This document shows positions 39,301-54,500 of a stretch of 64,000 nucleotides of DNA, piece after piece; within the stretch, counting starts at the first letter, position 1, and each line of letters starts with the position of its first letter. The stretch lies in contig CM032663.1 of NCBI GenBank assembly GCA_019095985.1, forward strand, positions 12,692,072 to 12,756,071. Direction: 5' to 3'. Made by a program: the position numbers and the translations under genes. This stretch comes from Streblospio benedicti. Its lineage: Eukaryota > Annelida > Polychaeta > Spionida > Spionidae. The notes under the pieces were generated by a model. It searched no databases, was not told the origin of the DNA, and saw only the letters and a list, made by a program, of their open reading frames with translations.

Positions 39301-39480
39301 ACACAAGAGGTAGCCACTTACACTCTGCGTTTCTGTACAGCAAGAATGGGTCCTGTAGCTGGAACTCAAGGTTCTTGGTGAGCGGCTCAATCTTGTCATT
39401 GAGGCCCAGGCGGTTGAGGATCATGAAGCCATTGAGCGGGTTCACCGACCTGGAACAAACACCTCATATGGTTATGCAAC

Positions 39481-39516
<36 letters not shown>

Positions 39517-42500
39517 CATTTTTGCTTCCCAAAGTAGGGGTCGGACTTGAGAGATGTTTTGGCTCAAATGTGGGCACAGTGCATCATTGATGATGGATTT
39601 ACTGATCTTTATCTAATGAAGACTCTAAACGCCTGTCTGATTTCAAACTACAGTACAACTTCTTTTAAGCGAACACGTTGGGAAGCTGGATGCGCATTCA
39701 GTATATTGAGGTGTCTGGATTATGGACGGTTCGAGCGAATGTGCAATATCACATATATGTATATCAGGCTCTCTCACCGGACTGGTGAAGCTATTTAAGT
39801 AAAAGCCATACATCTCTTCTCACAGAAGACATGACAAAGAAAGTTGTTGACTTTTCATTGTGAATCTTGGGAGTGCTCATGAATCTGCTGACATTGATTG
39901 GTTAGTTTGATAAAGAAAAATTGAGAAAGAAAAATTGACAAAGAGGGGATTTAAAACACAAATCAACCAAACACTATGCTGTTAAGTCTGAAATTCAATA
40001 ATTTCTACCAATCTAACATTTATCCGGTTCACATACGCCATGATACAACCAAACAAAATGTAAAATCTCCATTCCCATCAACATAAACATGAAATGCAAA
40101 GATCCTGATACGATGTACACAGACATCTTTCTTTCTCTCATTTTGTGCATTCAATCTGGGAATAAAGCAATATCTTGGCACACCGAGCGTGAAAGAGAAT
40201 CCTCTAAAATAAACTATTTTCAATGATGAACTGGAGAAGCTATGAGGCACCCAGCTGAGACCTCCAAGCCACATCCAGCAGCATACACTTATTCCTCTGT
40301 GTGAGAAACCTCGTGCATCGTGTTAATTACAGGTGTAGGTTTCATACATTATATACTCATTCAGGGAGTTTTATCTATAAGAGACACATAACTTCATAGA
40401 TTTGTGGTACAGAGTGGTTGTTTCCAGAGGACAAACTTCCTAAGTATATAATAGCCTGTCTAAGGATTATCTCTTTCAAGGCATGGTTAGACAAGAAAAA
40501 ATACTAACATTTCTCTGTATAAATAAATGTATATTATAATATTGTGGGCTATCTTCAATTTTAGGCAGAACTTGAAATTCAGATGAGCTTCATAGGAAAT
40601 GTAGATAGCAAACAGCTCGTTTGTTTTATTGGTGTCAAATGCTATGGGGCATCCAGCCGGGAGCTCCAGGCTAAACCCAGACGATTACAATAAATCGATC
40701 ACAACACTCACAGCCGAAGTTTTTGCTCACAGATGCTACAAAAAGATTACTATAGTATACATATCACAGAAAACTTTCCACTGCTAGACAGATAAAATAC
40801 ATATCACAAGAAAGATATTTTAGCACGTTTTGTGCTTAGCTAAGCCTAAACAATTGATGAATGCATCACTATGATTAAATCTTATTTTAACACTATTTCC
40901 TTGAAATGATTATTTGTTGTGCGATAACTTCTTCACTATTTAGTGGTATTGTGATGGTGATGAGATGCTTGAGGTCATAAAATTGCTGAATACTTAAGAA
41001 ACTTACACATGACATAAAAAATTTCAACTGAACATGTTCTTGCACAATGTTGCACTCAGGTTTTATTTGATAGAGTAATAAAATTGTCACTTTTAAAAAC
41101 TTGAAAGGCATGATAGATATGAAATAGCACAAGCCATGGAGTGCACAGCTTGATTTACGGAAGCAACGCCTGTGTTTGCTTCTTTTCGCAGCAAAAGAAC
41201 TATATATTAGTCAAATTACTCAGATATTGTCCAAATCGGTCACTTCTGAATTTTTAGTTTTACTATACACTGTTTCCATTTTATGTAGTTAATACTGTAC
41301 AATAAAAATGTTTTAACTACACAATTCATTTGTAGTACCTGTTGAAATGAGAACTGATGAATATTTGAAATACGAAAACAGATTGAGCAAGTTAAAATTC
41401 TCACTAACCTACCTGTTTTTGTTCTTTAGTGCTAAATGTTCTGAACTTGGAGTGACTATAAGTTTGTATCTCGATTATTTGCTTGGGGAAGGAATGGGTT
41501 TTGAGGAAACTATTAGGGAACGATGATACACAATTAAATGTTTAAATCACCACACATAAAAAAGGCACTGTAAGGCCAGTGAAAGATAATGTGAGTACAT
41601 GTACTTGTAGTTGGTACCACAACTAACCTAGTGCCCTCAGAAAGCTTTCAGGAAAGCCAAAATTGTGTGCCTAACAAAGCTACACAGTTTTTCCAATGAT
41701 GATAATCCACCAGATAGCCAGGAATAGCATTTGAGGCAGGAGTAAGCGGGAACAGGTGACAATACTTTGTGATAAACGACTGCACATAAAGGCAGCTTGC
41801 TCAGGCCTCTCTGTAAATCATCCCGGCCCCCCTTTTATATCTTACTGGATGTCCTGAGCAAAAGTTGTTCTGAAAATTCACTTGCAATTAAGCTAAACAC
41901 ATCCTTTCTGTTATAAAACGGCACTGGTTTATTCAGCCGGTTAAAACATTACAGGTACATGAGAAAATGTGACGAACAGTTCATCAGTCAGGATGGTCAA
42001 CATACGATTTGCAATCGAGAAAAATTGAAATTCATGTATAATAAGAGGCATAAATAAAGCCAGAAATAAGAACATGTAACTGCAAAACATTAAAAGAGCT
42101 TGTTTTAAATCAACTACATGTACATGATCAGTTTTACATATTGCTTATTGAAAACAATCATACACCCTAAAAATATGGACCTTGCTAAAAATGTGGACAT
42201 AAATGGAGCTTCAATATCAGCACACCAAGATACAATATATGAACAAAGTTCACTAATGAGTCTTCAATTAATTACCCGTTCAAAACATCTTGTTACCGTA
42301 AGACAACCATTTCTCATGTCAAATTACTCGTAACCTAGTGTTGTTTTTGTATTGTTTGTTGCTAAAAAGCTCGTATAAGATTGGGAATCCATGGAATATA
42401 TTTTGATTTTAAGGCTGCCTTCTATCCCTTGTCTAGTCGTCGTTGCATCTTTTGGTAATCTTGTTCTTGTTAGTGTCACAGAAAAAGAAACACTTCCATT

Positions 42501-45500
42501 ATCATCTTCTAGAATTGATTGAGGAAAAAACTACAAATCAACTCACTCCTTCACCCTAAAATATAACAAGCATCATATATATAACAGTAAATAGAAAATA
42601 AACCTAAGAGCAGATGATGTGAATGAACTGTTGTTTATTGACTCCCAAGACACATGCAGAAGCCATGACATACCTCTGGCTACTTATCTGTAATACACAC
42701 TATAGATGCAGTAGTATTGAGCACTAAAGGAGGGTATACAAACAAGTCAAGTAGTGGGAAAATCTTGTAACATCTGTGAGAGAAAAACTGTTGCATTAGT
42801 GCCTTTAGTGTCAAACAATTTCTTACATCCGCTTCTTTTCCAAGTCTAAAGCGCCGTATCACATTACATCTGATGAGATTCAAACCCTGGACTACTATCA
42901 TCATAGCACATGCATTGGACCACTCATCCATCCTGACCAAATCAAAAGCTTTGCCATTCCACTTGCAGTACTATCTAGTGTATAAACTGGTTCTTATGCT
43001 AACAGTCCATGGGTATCAATTCCCGCTAATGTTTACGTGATTAATATTTACGTGATTGGAGTGTAGTTTCTCCAGCTATCGGTATTGTAACTTGGACAGA
43101 TGACAGAAGCTCGTCAACTAGGGACTTGCTCCAAAATCTTGCATCAGCCTGTGTCAATTTATGCCATTACATGATCATTAAACTCTCACTGTTCTTACCA
43201 TTTTGACGCTACTCATGCCAATACACAGCTACTGCCCTAGCCATGCTGTTGATTTTAGCATGATCATGTGATGGAAGTTTTAAAATTTTCTTGCCGCCGC
43301 TACAAGCCATTTAGGGTTGAGGGGGTGGAGGTTTGATCCACTACACATCACTATAGGCATAAGTGACACTCTGCACCACATAAAATTGCTGCATACTGGC
43401 ACAACTTGTCTCCACTCAGTGGACTCCTAGCATAAGACATTGTATTGACTGACATATAATGTACTCATGATTTTTGTTTTAGAAAACTACTTAACCCTTT
43501 CAGTTAACAGTTTTAACAGTTTCTTCTACAAAATGTAATCATAATAGAAAATAACCTGTTAGTATAGGATGCAGAAAATCTTGTTAAAACAAGAAGATAA
43601 CGGATAACGAGATTTGTCAACAAGATCTAGAAACAACTGTCATTTATAATATATATTGCTGTGGCTATCCAAACGTTTGTTAACCTCTACTTCTGTATCG
43701 TATTCATCTTCTCACTACTAAGTCATCTAGTACTCAATAGAAAGATGAGAGAACATAATAGATTACATGTAGCTCATGTCAAGAATATATTTTACTACCA
43801 GCTAGACCACTTTACAAAGCATGATCACATATGAGAAGATAATTTTCCTTTCAAGTGGAAAATATATATTTGCAGAATCTACCAAGAGATTACCAGAACA
43901 TTTTCAGGAAAGAAACAACAATGAACTAAATTATTATACATGCCTGTCCAAGAGCCCACCCCCATATAAATGCCCACAACCAAATCATGACCATATGAAA
44001 ATCTGGAATAATAAATTCCAATGCAAATGCACATTCATGTAAAAGTACATCTCCTAAGTTAATTAATAAAGCCATGGGGGTTTGAATGCTGGTAAAAAGT
44101 ATTTTACCATCTTTTACAAATCAATACCATGCTGAGATTTTAAAAGAAACTCCAAAATGAAATCAACACATCAATATAAACGATACAATAGAATCACAGC
44201 TAGCACTCTATGAAAGTAGCACTGCCTGGCATGATCCCACATTCACCACTCCCACGACAATAAACCTGCCTTCTGTACCTAACCACACAGTAGTCACTGC
44301 ACAGTCACTGTAATTTTCTTTAGAACATGCTCAAATAGGGTAAAAGTTAATTTTGCCCAGCTACAAAATCTCATTGTGCTCCGTGGGGATCAATTTTTTA
44401 CATTTCTCACGGGATTTCCCTCGGCCTAGATCGCTGGGTAACTACTGGAGAAACTCATCATCTAGAACTTGAAGATAGGTTAGAAATATGCTTGACGTAG
44501 TTGATGGTCAGATTGCCATTTCATAAATTGAACCACCATTTACATTGAGAAATGTAAAACAACAATGAGATAAAGAAGGCAACAGATTAAGTTTTGTCAA
44601 CACAGCGAGTCTTCACTGTGCTCGGTAGCGCACCTAGGGTCCTATTTCTGCAAGTTCTTCCTGCAACAATAAGTCTTCAAGCAACGGAATCCGATACACA
44701 AAAATGCTATGATTGATGAATCTTCACCCTGACTTCAATAGATCTAAAAAGCCCACTTTGGAAATTGATTCTCTAACAGCCCAATATGGATTCAACCCTT
44801 CTGTTTGGCAGTGTACAGATTTCCGCTACTTTGCAAGTTTAGTTTCACAACAAATCGGTTTTCTTTACATGTTAAGCTTACATCGTGTTTTTTAAAAGAA
44901 CTCAGACATGTTTGTCTACAGCCAGATGTTTGAAAGCAATGCTGTGTGTGAGTATTCAACCCTTTATTGGGTGTAAAAGGTAATACTGTTGAAGTCTAGA
45001 GTAAAGCCTAAAGTAAGCTCAAATTTACTACTATGAATATCTGATTGACTCTCCCTGTGTTCTGGTAAATCTGATATCCATCTTGGTAAATTTGAGCTTA
45101 TTCTAGTCTCTATTATAGGCTTTAATAGTAGGCATCAAAGATTGTCGCACCAGTAAAGGCCTATATGATCCAAAAAAAAATTGTCATGTGATCAAACTTG
45201 TGATTAAAAACATCACGACCAAGAAGACCATACGCAAGGACAAACAACAAGTTCAGCAGCAAAAAACACTCAATAAAACAAATTCACAGACTAGACATGT
45301 GACATGGGAGAAGTCCTGTTTCTTGGTGACATTCAGTAGATTTGGCAATCATACAAAACTCATACCTAACTGATTACAAACTTCTCTCTGGAATCAACAC
45401 AATATAAAAAGGTATCTCGTCTTATGAGATTAAGATATAAACGGATCCTAGTATTGTACACCTGATATATTGATGCCCCCCCACCCATCAGTGTCAAACT

Positions 45501-48500
45501 TTGATAGCAAATTGTAAATTTATGTTTAAGCCCTGGTGTAAATCAATATAATGTTAGCATCTAGTTCATGAAGTGGGACTATGAAACTTCATGTCGATTC
45601 ACAATGATTATCATCATTAGAAGTAACACTTGGTTTAATAGCAAACATCGCAATTATGATGCTACAGCTACCATATTGACACTATACCACTTGACAGGTG
45701 TAGTGACACCCTTAGAATGTCTTTGCAATAATAGATTATACAGCTTCACATCAAAGCATTCCGCTTACATAGGACAACTACATGGGCCACGGTATACGAG
45801 ACCTTACAAAAACATTAAATAAAAATGAATGTGAAAGTAAAAGTGCTCATTTACAATCACAATTCACTGCTATCATGCTCTAGCGACTTTACGATCACAC
45901 CAGGTCATTGGGATCCACATTGCACTACATTTCTTTCTCAAATCCCTATGAAGCTTACATCGCTTGTTATCATAGAATATTGTATTCATCTCTCAAATAA
46001 GCATTCACTCGCCTGACCTGTACTTATTTAATATGTAGGTACCACAGAGCAGTGTACACTCTGTCAGAGACAGCTGGTTAGAGATGACTTTGCTCAACAC
46101 CCACAAACAGACATGACCAAGAATCACACCCACAACCTTCTGGTCACGAGTCCAACATTTTATTCATTTGGCCATGAAAGCAATGAATTAAAAACTACAT
46201 TCTTAGTAGCAATTACAAAATTTAGGGCTAGAAAAGTATACAACCTGCTCCACAAAGCTGTTACCATAATAAAATGCAAGTTAATATAGATTTTCAAGGC
46301 ACATGCCCCGGCATTTACGCATATTGCTCATTTTTATTTACACACAGCTGTTCTAAACCATTAAACCAGCATTCAATTTGTACAATGCACAATATTTATT
46401 GTCACATCCATTGGATTTCACTCCGTTATTGATTTCTATAATTTTTGGTATAAATATTGTTGCACATTTTTTAATCAACATATTTAGTAAAACTTGTGCT
46501 TTCATAGCTCTTCATAAATACATGTAAACAACTCTCACATGTTTTTCCTAGGGGTCCTAGGGGTTTTCCTCATAGAAAAATGCTGACTCTACTTTTATAC
46601 AATAACATGCCTATATACTAGGAGACACTATTCTACTCTGAAGGCTCTTACACAAAGTGGCTTCTTCCAAGGACCCACAGCCTTAAATAGTTCTGCAAAA
46701 CAAAATCGAACAAATCCTGATCACCAAACGCTCTCAACAACAAGTATAATACAAGTCATCTAAGCAGCTCAGTGACCAAAACTGAACCTTGTTGGGCCCT
46801 TGCACAGGACAGGTTTTTACGCAGACTGAGCGAATGTTGAACCTGGATCACCTAAACGCCACATCACTGGGCAGCTGCATGCACGAGGAAAATGCATTGA
46901 TTCGCTTGACTGGTCACGACCCGTGTGATGGCGGCGGCGGCGGCAGTTCTAGGATATATGCACGGTGAATGTAATAGGTTGTGGTGATCAGGCTACGAAG
47001 CTCAGCTCAGCTGGTGTTGTTAGCTGGTGTTCGCCTGTGATACAACAGCAGCCGGGGAGGCGCAGGGCTATAATTATATACAAGTCAGAAGATGGTGGCT
47101 ATCCTCATAGTGGAACACACAGCACACCGTAATAATAGGCAATACCACCTTCAACTTCTCATGTGGCTCTAAAAAGTAGAAGTATTGCTGTGGATAGCAA
47201 AGTTCTTGTTGTTGGAATAGTTGTAAAAGTTATAGCTTTGTGGGGTAAGGTGTAATAGCTCTTGTAAAAGTGAGGATAGAAAGTGTGTTGAGAGTTTCTA
47301 AAAGTTGAGTTTTAACAGTTAAAATGGATACATGCTTTGGATAACGACGGGGGAGGAAGGCTGGTATATCTGTTGTAGGTATGTATCAAACATGCACTTT
47401 GTTCTTTAAAAAAAAAACTCTGAGTACCTGCAGCAGGTGTCATGCACAATGCACGATGCTGATGGAATCTGCAAGTTTTTGTCCCCAGCAACAACAGATA
47501 AGAGGTGGCACAAGTCCCAGCAATTTGTAGACCTCATTATTTATCAACTTGGACAGACGATACAGGTTTTGACATTTGGGCGTCATCATGTGACGCAAGT
47601 CGCTTGGTGAATTTTCTCTGGTCTAGTTTTTTTTTTTTATACTTTTTGCATATATGAAGACAAAAATTTTCGATATATATAAATCCTACTTTGCCTGGCA
47701 GTGCATAATTTGATTTTAAAAAACGAATTGGCTAAAAATTATAATATCATTAATATATAAGCTTTCCACTTTTATAAAGACTTAATATTTTTACTCAATC
47801 CTCAATTTTAATCAATATTCATTACTCAGACCATTAATAAACTACTTTTAAAAGTTCTCTAAAATATACTGTAACTTTAAATCCTGCCATATAGCATTAT
47901 CCACATTATTAGCAATTTCACAATGATTAAACCAAACTCCATCTCAATTTTCTTTTCATCTCTTGCAACCTTCCTGTTCTCAATAATCGACAGTTCCACT
48001 CTTTCTCAGTAATCTCCCCAATTCTTTTCGCAACACTTGTTTCTGAACCTGATTGATTTAAGTTTAAGGCCATTTTATCTGTGAACGCGTATGTTCATTT
48101 TTCACAGCTTTGAACCGAGGAGGCCTAAAAATCCAGACAGGTTTGGTTCACTGAGAGAAATGTTTATCATAGATTCCGCAAACCTTCTTATCTCTTGGGG
48201 TCTTGTCCAATTCAGCACATAGCACAGTAATAATAATCTACAAAGATCTTTATCTGTTATCTATAGTCGTGTGCCATATATTGTACATGGACATACGTCA
48301 AGCATTAACTGATTGTGATTAATTATCATTCAGATAAGCTATCACAAATAAATAATTACAGGGGATCTGCACCAACATCATCATCTCATTAGCATCTGTG
48401 ATTCAAGATACCAAGCAAATAGACTTGGAACTTGAAGCAAAACCACAAAAAATACATTAAGTCGAGCTATAAAAAAAACTTATATTGCAATATGAGTTAC

Positions 48501-51500
48501 AGAGGAGTACACCTTACAATATAAAGTAAATCAGAGGAAATTATCATAACATTTTGCTAACATTCAGTGGGAATAGTTTGCCAAGGTTAATGGAGAATTT
48601 ACGTCTGCCTGCAAAACTGTTCACTAATCTTCTATAAAGCCGGCTGCCAAGAGAAGTTGTGTACACGTGAACCGCAGGAAGATACAATACAGCATGTGCA
48701 CTACAGTCTGTTCCAAAAGCAAACAAAGTCTTGTAACTTTAATAGCTCCTACAAAATAATGAGTAATTTAATTTGCAAGTTTTACAAGTGAGTTTTGAAA
48801 AAAGATGCAATTAAGATTGGCCTAACTGTCGAAGACATGGTGCAGTTTCATTTATAAAATTGAATCAATCACACATAACACACAAGTAATGTGCAACTGG
48901 GCATAACGGAATTACACTGTTAGTGAAATCCAAGCGGTGTACACCATGTGGTTTGCAAATGGCCGTCTTTATCATCTGCACTTGGCAGCTTCTCCTCATG
49001 TATATACTACCAGGTCCTTGCTTTATTTATAATAGAAAATGCCTTCCTTTGTAACATCACTAACTGTACTGTGTTACTGCACTATTTATTCTATAGTCAA
49101 ACATATTCATTTTCTCAGAAACTTTGACAAGTATAAGGTTGGTATTGCGTACTGCATTATACTCTGTTATAATGTACTGCATTATAATACATAGTATTTT
49201 CACTTTTTAAACGTATAAAGATAAAATCTTACAAACAATGCAATACATTGGTATGAAAAGCAGTGCCATACTTCCACGCAATCTACCGTCATTAGCAAAG
49301 GTCATTACATACTAATGTACAAAATTAAATTACTTATCAAAAACACTCTTTTTTTATAAAATAATAAATCAGATGCACTTTTTGCAAGAAGAGCAAATCT
49401 ATCATTCAGAATGTCCTTCATAGTTTCTGGATTTATAAATACTCAGGAAACTAGATTTCTTATGCATTATCGCAAACTTTCCGGTGGAGCAATCAATGGT
49501 GCAGATGTTGATTAGAAACGAGTCATCGCTTCAAACTCTTGTAAGTTGAACTTATCGATAACTTGAACAAAATACCCTATTTTCCCCTAATGATACAGGA
49601 AGTTGATTATAAACTTTCTAATTACACCAAAATTTTGGATAACTTGAAATCATTATCTTCTCTAGCCAAGTTCAACTTAAATGGGTTCAACACCTGAACC
49701 TCTGCAGGGCCCTCCTAAACCCAGCGTTTACAAAATTCCTAGCATGAGCCTGATATCTAACTCATTTGAATACAAGTTATCACAACGATTTTCAAGCATG
49801 GATTAAAATTTACATACGGAAAATGATAATGCTATAAGCAGCTACATGGACTGCTAATTTGCTAAATGCTGTTTAAAAATATGCCAAGAACCGAACTTCC
49901 TTGAAACCATCTCATTTTCTACAAGCAATGAAAACGTTTAGAATGCTTCTCATTATGTTCTTCTGACTTTGGAGGTTGCTGTTGGGCAAAGAAATAAACA
50001 AGCATCAAATAAAATGATTACTTTATCATGTTATGTCAGTTAAAAGAACGCTGTACTTGATAGACACGAGTTTTTTATGCTGTAGAAATCCTGCAATCCA
50101 GACTACAGAACTAATTGTTTGTAAACGTGCTGGTGTCTGACTTGAGTTGGCAATTAGCACATTACAAGAAGCCACCATCAGGGAAAACAAAGATATTTTG
50201 GCTGAAAACAGACAAAAAACAAACAATACATATGATAATAAATGCCACCGTAAGTTTACAGCCATGTTAGTACATTCCACATTCATGTATGTACTAGTGT
50301 CCAAATATAAGTCGTTGATCAAAGCAATTCCTGATATATAAGGATATATTTGATCAATTGATTCATCATATGTGCAAACAATAGAAAATATTTCACATAT
50401 AGAAGGAAAGAAATTAGGTTTAATGATTGACCCACATTGGTCCTCCACCCAATAGATAATTTACAGACAGAAATAAAAAAATTGCTCCTCCAGTCTGGAT
50501 TTAAGACAAATCAATCATTGATTCTGGTACCAAACATAATGCATGTAATGACAATGTTAATTCAAATTATGAATCTGAACATTCAATATAATATTTCAAT
50601 TGGCACACAAAAAAGATAAGACATGACAATTCAAACAATTAAAACAGAGATGTTTACAAAAGAACTTTAACGTTTAACACAAGAAGTCGACCAATAACTG
50701 TTTAGTGGCACTACACAATATAGAATTTGCACAAGTTGAGAAGTCTCAGCTCTAAAAATCAGCTTCAATTAATTACAGGTACAATGGGTTGGGTAGAATT
50801 TTCCTAACCCAAAACAAAAGAAATGTTTCTTTTTACGTCAATGAATGTTGACTTAACGTCAAGCAAGTTTTACAACTGTCAAGTTTCATACAACAATATA
50901 ACAGCAGGTAGCAGAGATGTAAAGTTGAACAATTACAAGATGGAATTCAAGCTTACAAGTTCACTTCATCAAAAAGATCTCCCCATTAATATTAACTTGA
51001 AATAGATAAACAATTTATAATCTTTCTCTTGTCGATTTGGTAGAAAACTTTACCACGTTTTCTACAGATATCATTGGTACCGAGATAAAAGCAAGTATAC
51101 TAAATATGTTCCAATGATCTTGGGACATCCGAATGGTTGTATTAGAGGTCATAACAGGCTTACAGGGAATACATTTGCTTTAACCAAGTACAGTACACTT
51201 ATCAAAGTCAATGTGTACTGTCTGTTCCAATTTTCACAATGGATGTTTCAGTGAGAGATATGATAGCAGGCGTCAAATATGTCAGAAATAATGGTCAGAA
51301 AATGATATCCTCCCTTAGATTTGACTGACCCATGTTCTCCGAACTTCCATGGGAAAGGTATTTTAGGCGTGTACGTATGGCATGAACCCATAATCTGGGT
51401 GATTGATGTATGGGGTATCACAGCTTTTGAGCACAGAAATGTTATGTCTTTAAAATCCTCCATCTAAACGAAAGCAACAAGAACACTAATGCTTCAAAAA

Positions 51501-54500
51501 ATTCATATTCCCTTTCACAGAATGAAAAAACCAGACTCAAAATATATAATTACACAAAAATTCAACGATTTCAATAACAGTTGGAAAGCGCAGTTGTCAA
51601 GACAGGTCCAGACTACCATCAAGCAAAGCAACAGCAGAAACCATTAAAAAATGTCCAAATTTCAATGAGCATCAAAGCAGTCAACAACTATTGCTAAAAA
51701 CACTCTTGAAGGGATGAGCAGTTACCTGTGATTGTAATTCATCACTTGCAGACAGTTGCTTACCCCACACAGACCATGCGCCTGTCAGCTGTTTACCCAT
51801 GCTGAGCTAAACCCTCTGCACTCTATTGTTTTGTCTTACTCTTCACTACTGCTTTCATCTCAAAGAAATAAAAATTGGAGCAAAGAGAATATGATTTACA
51901 GTCTACTTTAAAGAAAAGAACTGTACAGAGATGAACAGCATATAGAATGTGTCCAGCAATTAGATTATACCTATCTCGTCTAGTACCTGCTACTGGCCTT
52001 GTCTTACATCTTAGTGAATAGCCAGTCCAGTCTAGTCTGCTGAAAACAGGACTGCTTATTCGTTACAGTAAGTGATTCCTTTTCCTTACATGAAATAAAA
52101 AAATGTGGAGTTAAATCTTATATATATATACAGTTTACGTCCCCACATTCACCAAACTGAATACTTAAAACCATGCCACTGCCACTCACTTTTAGCTTTC
52201 ACAAAACTTTCTATTACCGGGTAGTTATCACCGTGTGATAATTACCAATTCAGTGGTCATCACTAGGGAGTAGCAGGCCTAGAGAAGATGACCATGCATT
52301 CCAACAGACAATTGCTCATCAATAACAACCATTTAACCACACAGCCTCCCACTAACAAAACAGAAGCACCTGTCAATCAGAGAGACTTAGGCATAAGCTG
52401 TACAGGAAAATCTTCCTAAGAAGACCACCTCTGCAAAGCCAATGCTTTTCTTGAACAGAGCACTTCTCTATATTGCACTGCTTAACTAACAGAATCCTGT
52501 ATAATAAAACTGCGGTCTCTCTCCTGTGTCCACTTACCAAAATCCATGGGGGGAACAGGGGGCTTCCAGATGACAAGTTGGGAATCACTAATGGTCAAGG
52601 CATTAGCCATTCTTCACAGAGAGGGATCAGCGCAACACTTGCCGGCTAAGTGAGCGTTAGTGTTGTATATTGCTCAAGAATTCCCATAGGTATTCATAGT
52701 GTCTTATATATGTATGTGTTGCACAAGGCAGAGCTTCTGATTCAGGCTCTCCAAATAAACATTGTATACAGTATACTGCATTTCATTCCGATGTATAACA
52801 ATGACATTGTTGTATAAATATACAACAGTATGAAACTATCAAGAGTATCCACTATTCAGACTTTATCGAGCCAGATTGAGTACATCTTACTTCACTCTAC
52901 TCGTCCTCCTCCCTCCATTCAAATGAAGGTCATAAGATATCGTCTGCAGTAATGAAGGTCATGGACATCATTTGTAACCATCAACATCATTTAAATTTGG
53001 TAAGTCCTTTATAATCCCTGCCAGGTGTGACAGGGATAGGTATATCAGCATTCTGACCCATGTATACCGATTCAGGGACGTTCCTACCAAGTTCTATTGA
53101 CATCTTATGATCAGTCAAGGCAATAAGATATTGTGATATCTAACATTTCACTGGGAATGAAAAAGTTCAAGGCCTACTTTTCCAACATGTCATTTTATAC
53201 CTAAGGTCATTCGTAATGACGCACATGCAAGATTTTGATCCTTGAAGAAACTTATGGAACTCAGGATCAGAACATTGTGTTGAATCTAACACAGGCATTG
53301 TTGAGCCTCATCTAAGATTTGAAGTTAATGTTTACAAAACTTAGTTTTCAAAACTGCTCCTGTATATTGGAAGGTAAATTACCTATCGCAGTCTATACAT
53401 TGATTTAGAAAGTATCCGGTACAATCCATCATCACCAACTGTACACATTGTACAAAAAAATCTTCAAAATCATAAATCAAGATGTAAAGTCACAAGTAAA
53501 AATGAAAATAAAATGATAATTGATTCAATCAATTGGTGTCCATTATATAAGTACTAATGAAATCAAATACTCACAGCCCTAAACTTTCATTCAATTGCTT
53601 GTGATCCATTCATCAGGAATGACATGGTGTAAGATATTAGATACAATGGGCAGTCTGCCTATAGCTGGCAGCTGACCAGACACTAGTGTATTAAGTGTAT
53701 GTACTCAGACCAAGGTCTCTGGTTATCATTGACTGGATCTTAGTAAGTCAAGTGTGCAAAACATATACACCTGTAATAACCATGGCAGTATTATAATGTA
53801 TCAGTACAGGTGCTACATACTCTCATCATAATGTAGACATAAAAGCTCAGTTTAACTATCAAACGATGAGAAATTAAATTTCAAACAACATTCGAGATTT
53901 CATAATCATAGTTTCATTGCCTACCTACATTAGATCATCTATTCTTTTCTATTTTAGCGTTGGTCACAATCAGACTTTCATCTTAGAGATGATGCGTTCC
54001 ACATCAAATCTTGGTAGCCTGTGTCATCTGTCTGTTTGGCTGTGCAAACAACTCATGTGAGATGACAGAATGTAGAGCCCAATTTCAAACCCCTGGTGAT
54101 CAGGAAAAGACGCATGTCCTTCATAGATACAAAACTCACTGTCCACAGCGACTGTCCTCATGTTCTTGATCATCTATGATGTATCTGTAGGTATGAAATT
54201 TGGTATGACAGACATGCAACACACGCACATTGCTATGGTTGCAGTGAGTCCATTGTTGGAAGTCAGCACCTGTATGACAGGTTGTGACCAGCACTTACGC
54301 AAACAACTTGTGAAAAGATCTTCAGAAGCCAGATATAACAAACGAGATTGCTCAGCTACATGAATCAAACTCTACCAAAATGTATTATAAATGTAGCATT
54401 AATATCATGATTTATAGCAAAGATACAAGTAAATAACTTCATCTTCCAGATGCAATAAATTCCAATTACAGCTAATATCAAAACAAGAACGTTTTCTATT

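Noticed and set aside
50026-50448. 140-codon minus-strand frame in DCP1 intron 2
   Set aside because: The longest unexplained frame in the intron, but no domain, no signal of splicing and no recognised similarity.
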